Positions 56,013-64,000 of a stretch of DNA of 64,000 nucleotides are shown piece by piece. Each line of letters opens with the position of its first letter. The first letter of the stretch is position 1. Origin of the DNA: Echinometra lucunter (Eukaryota; Echinodermata; Echinoidea; Camarodonta; Echinometridae); NCBI GenBank assembly GCA_029962745.1, contig CM057157.1, forward strand, positions 23,740,088-23,804,087. The letters are read 5' to 3'. The notes beneath the pieces were generated by a model. The model was not told the origin of the DNA, did not search any database, and worked only from the letters and a program-made list of their open reading frames with translations. A program made the position numbers and the translations under genes.

Positions 56013-57751
56013 GTGGCGTAACTACGGGGGGCGCACGGGGGCACGTGCCCCCCCCCCCCTCAATCGTTTGGCAAAAAAAAAAAAAAAAAGAAGAAGAAAG
56101 AGAGAGAAAAGAGAAAAGAAATGAGAAGGAAAGTGTTAAGAAAGGGGAAAACAAGGAAAAGGAAAATGGGAAATCGGGATGCACTCACTCGCTTTGCTCG
56201 CTAGCAAGTTACTTAAGCAATGCCGATGATAATTACTCTTCTAAAGGAATTAGATTGCATCTTGTGCGTCAGTCTGATGCCATAGGCTACTATTCTTCCA
56301 CTTATAGAATGTTAGTATAGCTGTAGTGGTACGGTGGCAAATGAGTTACTTAAGTGTGATGTGAAAAGATGAGAGACAAAATAAAGAAGCTTGGAAATGA
56401 AGTTCTTAAGTTGAAGTTTACCTAAAAATAGATGCACCTTCAGTAGATAATGGGCAAGGTAAAAACAAATATTCCTATTTTTCGTTCGCTAACTAAAAGC
56501 TAGATTCAAGACGATTCGGCCACGGCAATCAGCATATTTCAGAAGCGATTAGAAAAAAATATCATATTTGGGCAGTGAGCATGGTGAGGGGCACAGTTCA
56601 CAAAATTACAAAAAAGCATCTGCATTATGCTGAGTTTTTCTGCTGACTAATCCATACATATATATTTTTGTGGGGGATGGGGGTCACTGACGTTTGCTGG
56701 CTCGTGAAAACAGATTGGTTTTGGACGTTGAGCGAAGTACCTAAATGGAGTCATATTCAGTACACAGGTGATCGAATAGATTATTTAAATATCTTATAGG
56801 GCTACAGTGTATTTCGATAACGAAAAAATAACTTCTCGCTGCGCTCGCTCGTTAAATCATTATTGTTTAATGTTTCTGAAAGCCATCGAATTGGGCAAGT
56901 GAGGTGACCAATAAATTATTCAGTTGTTTCATAATGCTCACAATGTAATTGAATGAAGGGTGCTGCATGTACTTCTACCATCAAACAGAATATATTTTTC
57001 CTCGCTCGCTGCGCTCGCTCGTTAAATGATATTGTTGAATTTTTTTCTTTCTTTTAAAGCAAACGAATTGGAACGAAATAGATAATTCATATGTTTTCAT
57101 ATGTTCACAATGAATGGTTACTATTTAACCATCAAAAAGAGTAGGCCTATATTTTTCCTCCCTCGCTGCGCTCGCTCGTTAAATAACAATTGTGTAATGT
57201 TTTTGTAAGCAAACGAATCGAGCAAGTGAGGTGACCAAATAAATAATCTAGATGTGTTATATGCTCACAATGTGATTTACTGAAGGGGTTACTACCTCTA
57301 CCGTGCGTGAAAAATAGTAGGTATTTCCTGGCTCGCTTTGGCTCATAATATTTAGAAACAGGGTGGTTTCCGACCGTGAACATAGACCAGGGACGTACCA
57401 AAGAAACCACTGGTAGCGAGGTGACCAGATATCATATAGGTCTCTATTATGATCGATAGTTATTTTGATAACAAACTAACACGTCTTTCATTGCAAATTA
57501 AGTTTTGGCTCTCTCGCTTCATTCGCTCGCAAAATAAAAACGACAGGGTGGTATTTAGTAAGATGCGTACGTCCGTTTGTCCAAATTAAAAAACGCTTCA
57601 CGTCCCTAACGACACCTTGTTTCGAGATTACTGTTGCTTTATGACAGAAATAACATTATACATGCACATACATGTATTACACACACCCACCCGCACACAC
57701 TTTTCACTAGCTCGGTGCCCACTCAATGCGTTGACCCACGGTACGCCACTG
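56013..57751. mobile_element. Longer hAT-like element with CAGTGGCGTA ends
   Basis: Starts CAGTGGCGTAACTACGGGGG and ends GACCCACGGTACGCCACTG. The left part (C-run, A-rich tract, GGGAAATCGGGATGCACTCA, CAATGCCGATGATAATTACT) is the reverse complement of the right part of 17814-18771. The right part holds the module array. No clear 8-bp duplication (GGCTGAGT versus GATGAATA), so the two ends may belong to different insertions. No transposase. Confidence 0.6.
56820..57560. repeat. Tandem modules with CTCGCTGCGCTCGCTCGTT core
   Basis: Four or more units of about 165-170 bp, cores near 56835, 57005, 57165 and 57335, with a degraded copy near 57515. Each is followed by a GTTAAAT-ATTGT stretch, GCAAACGAATTG, GCAAGTGAGGTGACCA and TGCTCACAATG. 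Confidence 0.85.
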
Positions 57752-58655
57752 GATGAATATTCAAGTTCACTCATCAAAATCAATGGGGATTTCCAACAAA
57801 ACAACGCCTCTTCACCAACTTCGGTGAGTACCATCAGACAGTTTCTATTCATTACAGCAATAATACAAAATGGAATAAAGCCATTAATATTTGCAACGCA
57901 GTCGTTTGTGACAGCGAGTAATAAGGTATGACCCGATTGGATTGCTAGTGTCGAGTAATGCACCCCCATAAAGAATCATGCCATTTTGAAGATGAAACAC
58001 ACACACGCGGGCACACAAAACATGCACGCCCTAACCTGCACCCCACAAACATGATATGTACACACAAGAAAACGGGTCTACCACAATCAGACATACATGG
58101 GTATATAAAATTCTAAAATTAAAAGTGGGTTGTTACACATACTTAAAAGTATCTTTCAGTGAAACCTTGGTAAGTTTGCTTTAAAACAAAAACAAATAAA
58201 AGCATTGTAAATTCTAATGGGAGGAGGAGGTGGGGGTAATTTCATCATGAACTGTCAACATCAGATACAATTGCTGACTTTGGTCTTTGTGATATTACCT
58301 CTTCTAGCCCTCACTCCTTCACCTCCTAGATATCAGGCTTTTACTTTCAGATACTAGTATCTAATTTGTGATCTTGCTCATTTCTGTTTCAGTTCAAACG
58401 TAAAAGAAAATAAATTAATGTGCATACAACCCGGTTTTATAATTTATACAATGTGCAAATTGTCAGTAGCAATAATCACACAGAAAACAGTACTTGTATA
58501 TGGTAATTATTAGTTCAACTATTTTTTCCACACATTTCACAAATTGAGTGCATTGCAAGTATTTTATACTGTAAGTAGATTAACTTCTTCTAGACTTCAT
58601 ATCTGGAAGTAAAAGAAAATGTAGCAGTTTCTCTCCTCTGTGTCCGTTTCTGCTA
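57752..58655. other. Gene-free stretch with donor-like sites
   Basis: Plus-strand sequence has two good donors (ACTTCG|GTGAGT at 57824 and AATAAG|GTATGA at 57926) and an acceptor (TTCATTACAG at 57860), but the intervening frames are short and resemble no family. No exon is called. Confidence 0.35.
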
Positions 58656-58719
58656 ACGTCAAGTGTATAAAACTTTTGGAAGAAACTCGAAAGTGAAGAA
58701 GCAAATCAACCGAGCTGGT

Positions 58720-58880
58720 CATGAGGGTGCTTACATTGAAGGAGGTGAAATTGAAGGATTTGGTGCACACTTTAGGTGGATTTTGTGGAAATTTTTCTTT
58801 AAAAAAAAAAGAAGAAAATTTTCAACAACAGCCAAAAAAAAAATGAGGGAGGGGGCAACTGTCCCCCACTGTGTACAGTC
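58720..58880. repeat. Dispersed repeat, GGTGCACAYTTTRGGTGGA type
   Basis: Resembles 13640-13760 in the right arm of the 6.48-kb element: GGTGCACACTTTAGGTGGAT, TTTTGGAAATTT, then an A/G-rich tract and GGGGCAACTGTCC-CCCC. Probably the edge of a shared transposon family. The 144-codon ORF over it is not considered a gene. Confidence 0.55.
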
Positions 58881-59099
58881 ATGCCTGCTGGTCAAACTTT
58901 ATCAACACTGCATTATAAAACAGAATGTACTGGTTTCTTTCGTTGGTGTTCATCTCTGTACACATCAAGCGGTTGTCTATCACACTAGCTGTAATCACAA
59001 TAGCCAAGTGGAGATGGCATCCTCCTCTGACAGCAATAAAAAACAACAACAAAATAACAGCAAAAAAGTTACTTTAAAAAAAATATATACTTCGTAGTA

Positions 59100-59405
59100 C
59101 AGAAACCATTATGGTTTTTCCTTCCATCAAACACTAAGACAGTTTCCAACTGTTCCATTTCCTCTGCCAGCCATGAAGGGTGAGGTGAGAGGTCTGCCTT
59201 GTCCTCATCCAGGAATGGGCGAATCTCTTCCACCGGTACTTTTTTTCAGTCTAGGGAAAGTCCAGCTGCTGGCTTGAGTGGGGGCATCTGCAGAAATACT
59301 GGGTTGTTGGGAGAGTTCATCAGAAGGGAGAACCTCTCTTCTCTTTCCTTGCTGATTTCTTGGCTCTTAACAACAACCTGGTTCTGACCCAAACCTGCAT
59401 GATTG
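59100..59405 (-). pseudogene. Frameshifted coding remnant of unknown family
   Basis: The minus strand reads in one frame AGLGQNQVVVKSQEISKERE then ERFSLLMNSPNNPVFLQMPP and LKPAAGLSLD-stop (59400-59240). In the next frame it continues VEEIRPFLDEDKADLSPHPS, WLAEEMEQLETVLVFDGRKN (to about 59110). Composition and lack of low complexity suggest a real protein once coded here, with a one-base shift at a poly-A run near 59233. I do not recognise the family. A retroposed gene fragment or an exon pair of an uncharacterised gene are both possible. Confidence 0.35.
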
Positions 59406-59759
59406 AGATTACCAAATGATTACTTTTCTAATATCATATCAAATTGTGACAAGAATTAGTCTTGTCTTTTGTTTTCATTTTGACAACATGTACCGAGTGT
59501 ATGATTGACAATGTAATAGACAACACAGTCATTTCTCCATTTACAGTTTCCATTACAATTTTCATGTCATTTAGTTTCTAGATTGAAGAACTCTGCTCAA
59601 ATGGCAAAAGAAGGTGAAATACAAGTAATATTATCAAATTTCAAGGGTCAAAATTTGGCACAGTTGAAAGTCATGCATTAGAACTGCGGGCCGCAATGTA
59701 CCTGTTAACTACTATTACTAATAGGCTCACACTTTAAAAAAACAAACAAAATGTACCTG

Positions 59760-59968
59760 AAGAAGTGGTATCAATTGGCGAATCCCAGAGGACTGAATTA
59801 TGCCTTCAAGTATTGTTGCCAACTGTAGGTCGGTACAAGGGTTTCAGGCTGGACAAACGCAGGGTCAAGGAATATATCCTAAAGGCACTGGACAGCTTCA
59901 GCCTTTCTGTGAACATAAATCACATCAAACAGGTTCATGTTGTCCATCAGTACTCAGACAATGCATGA
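59760..59968 (+). other. Open stretch of unknown identity
   Basis: A 67-codon plus frame (LLPTVGRYKGFRLDKRRVKE, YILKALDSFSLSVNINHIKQ) has normal composition. The opposite strand also has protein-like text with three stops. It may be part of the same degenerate locus as 59100-59405. No domain recognised. Confidence 0.25.
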
Positions 59969-59969
59969 C

Positions 59970-60496
59970 ATGAGTGTGATGGTATCTGTAACAGCATTTC
60001 AACCTAAATTGATTGAAATGGCAGTAACAAGAAAAGTCTTTTTTATTGTTTTGATTAGAGTTCAAACACAACTCATTACATTGTTTCATTTTCATTTTGA
60101 ACCTATACATGTAGATAACTTGTCATCTTTAAAGATTAATAGTTTGTAACCTGTATTTTTCAAAACTTAACTTTCACATATACAACACTTGCTAATAAAA
60201 ATCACAAAGGGGAAAAATGTGTTGGCATAACCCCACATTCATAAAATTCCCCCACCAAACTCCCCCCCCCCCCCCAATTTCCATAAGAAATTGTGCAGTC
60301 GTCACAAGAAATCTTCATAAAGCAATCAGAAGAATAGGCCTGTACTAGTATCAAAAAGAATGTGTGCTCGTTTCAATGTTTTAAGTGTGTGTTGCTATTG
60401 TGCATAATAGGCCTAGACTATTGCTGGGTAGAAAAAAAATCTAACTGACCTACCTATTTACTACCTAAAGCAGTCCACTAGTCTGGGCCTTCCATG
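59970..60496. other. Gene-free stretch before the gap
   Basis: AT-rich, with a C-run at 60262-60275. Nothing coding. Confidence 0.45.
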
Positions 60497-60996
60497 NNNN
60501 NNNNNNNNNNNNNNNNNNNNNNNNNNNNNNNNNNNNNNNNNNNNNNNNNNNNNNNNNNNNNNNNNNNNNNNNNNNNNNNNNNNNNNNNNNNNNNNNNNNN
60601 NNNNNNNNNNNNNNNNNNNNNNNNNNNNNNNNNNNNNNNNNNNNNNNNNNNNNNNNNNNNNNNNNNNNNNNNNNNNNNNNNNNNNNNNNNNNNNNNNNNN
60701 NNNNNNNNNNNNNNNNNNNNNNNNNNNNNNNNNNNNNNNNNNNNNNNNNNNNNNNNNNNNNNNNNNNNNNNNNNNNNNNNNNNNNNNNNNNNNNNNNNNN
60801 NNNNNNNNNNNNNNNNNNNNNNNNNNNNNNNNNNNNNNNNNNNNNNNNNNNNNNNNNNNNNNNNNNNNNNNNNNNNNNNNNNNNNNNNNNNNNNNNNNNN
60901 NNNNNNNNNNNNNNNNNNNNNNNNNNNNNNNNNNNNNNNNNNNNNNNNNNNNNNNNNNNNNNNNNNNNNNNNNNNNNNNNNNNNNNNNNNNNNNNN
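60497..60996. other. Assembly gap (500 N)
   Basis: Second placeholder gap of exactly 500 N. The contig carrying copy C is joined here only by scaffolding. Confidence 0.99.
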
Positions 60997-61235
60997 GTTT
61001 GAGGGTTTGATTTATACCATTCCAATAATTTGGTCCTGTATATAGGTAATGGTTTTTTGTGCTAATGCCGCTCTCGGGTAGAGGTCGTGTATTTTTAGTA
61101 TTTTGTTTTCAAGAAATAGAAATTTTGTATGAGAGCGGAAGTGAACATTTTCAATTATTCTGGGAACTCATTTTTCCAGCAGTAATATTCTATTTGTTTG
61201 AGTTATATATGAGTTACCCAAGAGAGCGATCTTAC
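60997..61235 (-). mobile_element. LINE fragment, same family as 2980-3655
   Basis: GTTTGAGGGTTTGAT, CCATTCCAATAATTTGGTCC and GAGCGGAAGTGAACATTTTC match the segment at 3200-3480, including the stretch coding for the C-terminal part of the reverse transcriptase. Frames are broken. Confidence 0.65.
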
Positions 61236-61850
61236 ATCCAATTATCTGTAATGTTAACAACCTGAAAAAAAGCAGTTCCTGCTCCGGGGGGGGGGGGCGC
61301 ATTTGCACCTCCTTTCAGATTTCTGACCATGGAAAATACAGTAATAATTTTAGGTAAGCATTTGAAAGTCATCCACGAGGAAGGGCTATGAATTGTTTGT
61401 TGTTGTTGTTGTTTTTTTTTGACAAGACAGAGAAAGGTCTAATTAATGAAGTCTTTGTTTACCAAAAATAAATAAATAAATCATGTAGAAGTTCTCAGAT
61501 ATAAAAGTGCGGGGGAAAATTGTTCCAGATAAGTGTCAATTACCAAAATGTCGTTACTTTGCTTATTCATCACATATGCCGTCACAGTCTCCCAAAAAGA
61601 AAATTAGCCAAGAGTGGTTTGACCAGGGATAATGTGAATGTGGTTTGACAAGGAGTTCAAGATGCAATCGCATATTTGTGACAATATTTGCCGGTGCTCA
61701 ACGTGGACGGACTGTCTACAGGGATTTTGTTTAAACTGGATTTTGTGCATTTTATCTCCAAGACAGGTAACCATTAAATGCAAGCAAAGCTGTGTTCATA
61801 GATTTCTCTACTTTCTTCGTCCCGATCATACATTATTTGAAATACTGTAT
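61236..61850. other. Gene-free stretch left of copy C
   Basis: A G-run at 61286-61297 and (TTG)n at 61398-61413. The Cys-rich plus ORF at 61638-61859 is on the wrong strand for the propeller gene and shows no EGF spacing. Where copy C exon 6 would be expected, none is seen. Confidence 0.45.
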
Positions 61851-62266
61851 ACAAAATGATAACCCAATTCATTGACTTGCCCTTCTTTATAACATTACTT
61901 TTTCAAAGATCAAGTAATTTAAAGTTTTTTGTTTTAATCTTTGTCTGTGTGTATGCAGTGGTTAGGCTTTTATCAATGACCTCGGTATAGTACTTGAAAA
62001 AAATGTAAAAAACATATGAGAAAAATAAATAAACTCTGAACATGCTGAGACTGAAACTTGTGCATTTACGTTGAAATTTGAGTTCTACAATCTATAACTG
62101 ACTTTCGGTTATTACAATGATTTTTAACCCTTTGAAAGCTGAATTATATTTTCCCAATAGGCTTAATACAGGAGCCATCCGGTACCAGGAGCAAAAGGGT
62201 TAAGATTGATTTCACGTCTTTCTTTCTTTGTTTCTTATAAAAGAACAGTAAACGGGTGAATATTAC

Positions 62267-62515
62267 CTGCATGGATATGAATTTCTACTGCGATAGGCAC
62301 TCTATGTACAAGGGATAATTTCCCTCCTGGAAAATCGAAAGCGTAAACGCCATTGTGATTGATGTCAGAAAAATAGATATCCTCGAAGTACTTTGCGATG
62401 CCACGAGGCTCTAGATCCTGAGATGAAGACGAAAACCTGACGATCCGTTGACGATCATCAAGATTCAGATGTTCGATTCTGTCTACCGTTGTATCAGTCC
62501 AGTAGAGTTCACGTT
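62267..62515 (-). CDS. YWTD-propeller gene copy C, exon 5
   Basis: 249 nt with the same boundaries and phases as copy A exon 5. It encodes RELYWTDTTVDRIEHLNLDD, QRIVRFSSSSQDLEPRGIAK, YFEDIYFSDINHNGVYAFDF and a tail ending VEIHIHA. It is intact. Of 24 base differences from copy A only two codons differ silently, while 15 residues change, several by two or three hits in one codon (N to E, N to A, I to F, L to H). The core strands (YWTD, GIAKYFEDIYFSDIN) are kept, so the fold is preserved and variation lies in loops. It may be a paralogue or a strongly diverged allele. Confidence 0.9.
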
Positions 62516-63582
62516 CTGATGAAAATGAAAAGGGGACATTTAAGCATTCTTTACATTCCCTTAATTAACACTGGGTCTCGATTTTATTTTGCAGTGACAA
62601 CTGAAATACTTAAAGTTAAAGTAGCGGTGAGAAGAAATTTGAAGAAAATCACAGATGCGGTCAAAAAATTCACACTTGAAACCAGGAGGCGTGCAGATGA
62701 CAACCTTACTGTTTTCCGTTTACCGCATATACTGGATAACTAAGAAAAGTAAAATTACCTCTCAGGGGCAGTATATACGAGCGGTTTGCCAGAAGAAAAA
62801 AAGCAGAAATGTTTTGAAGACGTCACAGGACTGACAAATCATTCGTAAGCAGACGACGTCCCATAGAGAATGAACATACTTTGTAATGCAGTTATTTCTC
62901 AAATTAGAAAGAGTTTAGCGTATTCAAACGTGATCATATTTTACACCATTCTAAAAGGGATATGAAACTGATTCTGATAATTAGAATATGTTGTTTGTAA
63001 ATATACGGGGTAAGGGTTAATAAACAAATCAAAGAAACCAAATTTTCAATTTGAAAAGCCCGCCGAATAATAGCATGGACGATATTCGTGTGAAGCTGAA
63101 AATTCAGTGGGGTCATAATTTGTTTACAACGCTGCCTTTTTCATTAAAACAGTACCATGCAAGAAGTTTAGAGTAAGGCAACAGATTAAACATTTAGTGA
63201 ATAAAGAGAATGAAGTGAAGAGGTGATGACAAAACAGACACTGAAAATGTGTGTTGTGTTATGGGACATCCTCGGCTTTTTCCACCGTGTGACGTCATAC
63301 ATCTCGGAAGTGTTCAGAAAGCTTTTCATGTCTGCTATACTGGGGCTGTACTTAACCGCTTTTTATTGATAATGATTGTGACTTTTAATATTTCCGAGAA
63401 GAAAAATTGATAGGTTTGTTCGATTTATACGTCTCTTACGCAATGTTATGGACGAGGTCAATTAAAAATCAATGACTTTCTTAATAAAATGACTGTAAAG
63501 CTCGGCTGTAACCAATGCCCTAACATTAGATCTCTGAAAAAAAAATCGCCTTAGAAAATGTCGGGCCACGAACAGCTCTTAC

Positions 63583-63722
63583 CAGCAGAATCAAGACATA
63601 TTGCTGTTGGATCCGTAATATTAGAATCAATGTCGGCATCGAGGAGCGTCTCACGATCTGTTCCGTCTGGATTAGCCATCTCAATTTTCGCATACTGTCC
63701 TCGATCAGTCCAGTAGATTTTC
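63583..63722 (-). CDS. YWTD-propeller gene copy C, exon 4
   Basis: 140 nt, same phases as copy A exon 4, donor G|GTAAGA. It encodes KIYWTDRGQYAKIEMANPDG, TDRETLLDADIDSNITDPTA and ICLDSA. Three conservative residue changes and three silent changes from copy A. Intron 4 is 1067 bp. Exons 1-3 of this copy should lie to the right of the window. Confidence 0.92.
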
Positions 63723-63885
63723 CTGAATCATCAAATGAAATTTTAAAAAGGAGATAGCTTGAAATCATATCTGTATCATAATGTTATTCCACCTTAATTC
63801 ATATTAAGTTCATGATAGAATAATGATGAAAAGAATGATGACGTTGAAAATGAAGACAGTGATGACAGTGATTACGGTGGTGTGA

Positions 63886-63888
63886 TAG

Positions 63889-63928
<40 letters not shown>

Positions 63929-63936
63929 AAAGACAG

Positions 63937-63967
<31 letters not shown>

Positions 63968-64000
63968 AAAGATAGTGATGATGATGATGATGATTATGAT
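63886..64000. repeat. (GATGAT)n microsatellite at window end
   Basis: GATGAT repeats interrupted by AAAGACAGT and AAAGATAGT. Counterpart of 29140-29240 in intron 3. Confidence 0.9.

Larger units (their letters stand above)
61850..64000. repeat. Segmental duplication with copy C exons 4-5 (pairs with 27175-29290)
   Basis: Collinear with the copy A segment. A small difference is the simple repeat at the right end, longer here. An extra TTTGAAAGCTGAATTATATT and GGCTTAATACAGGAGCCATC stretch at 62130-62200 is absent from copy A. Confidence 0.85.

Noticed and set aside
57824..57930. Good donor and acceptor sites suggesting a plus-strand exon
   Set aside because: The enclosed frame is short, ends in a stop in the best phase, and matches no family; isolated splice-like sites are common.
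58663..59097. 144-codon plus-strand ORF
   Set aside because: Runs through a dispersed repeat, poly-A stretches and a GGGGCAACTGTCC transposon edge; no domain.
61638..61859. Cys-rich plus-strand ORF as a possible EGF exon of copy C
   Set aside because: It is on the opposite strand to the gene and its cysteine spacing does not fit an EGF module.

Overview
The window looks like animal nuclear DNA from a repeat-rich, AT-leaning genome. It has short phase-conserved exons separated by introns, non-LTR and Penelope-like retroelements, tRNA-derived SINEs, many TIR elements, and long G/C homopolymer runs at transposon ends. Together with the LDL-receptor-type YWTD gene this suggests a marine invertebrate, most likely an echinoderm such as a sea urchin; the species is an inference. 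Two runs of exactly 500 N (24516-25015 and 60497-60996) are scaffold joins, so the window is three contigs whose order is not proven by the sequence.

The only convincing host gene is on the minus strand. Copy A lies wholly in the middle contig: exon 1 (36933-37005, signal peptide), exon 2 (36026-36283), exon 3 (29432-29597), exon 4 (28855-28994) and exon 5 (27504-27752). Splice sites and phases agree, and the joined exons encode about 295 residues: a secretory signal followed by a six-bladed YWTD beta-propeller of the LDL-receptor/nidogen type. Copy B in the first contig has only exons 1 and 2 (16820-16892, 15932-16189). Copy C in the last contig has exons 4 and 5 (63583-63722, 62267-62515), with the rest expected beyond the window. 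Exons 2 and 5 differ between copies mainly by amino-acid-changing substitutions; exon 4 does not.

Layout: 1-6.6 kb holds a small hAT-like MITE, satellite-like arrays, two LINE fragments, a Penelope-like RT fragment and a foldback. 6.8-15.9 kb is a foldback repeat interrupted by a 6.5-kb TIR element that carries head-to-head LINE remnants. 15.9-24.1 kb is gene copy B plus its upstream flank, paralogous to 35.1-46.3 kb. 25.1-27.05 kb holds transposons. 27.2-37.3 kb is gene copy A, whose intron 2 contains a Penelope GIY-YIG fragment, tRNA-bearing SINEs, a near-perfect 223-bp palindrome, a 154-bp tandem array and the uninterrupted version of the foldback. 37.3-42.9 kb is a 5.5-kb TIR element with 9-bp target duplications. 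46.3-60.5 kb has no recognisable gene, only repeats and one degenerate coding remnant. 61.0-64 kb is LINE plus copy C.

The copies give natural before/after pairs. The 35.1-kb locus is the empty site for the 6.5-kb element at 8.7 kb, and the 17.65-kb locus is the empty site for the 5.5-kb element at 37.3 kb. The most interesting biological signal is the small family of secreted propellers with an excess of replacement changes. The main caution is that contigs 1 and 3 could be alternative haplotypes of contig 2 rather than true tandem copies.
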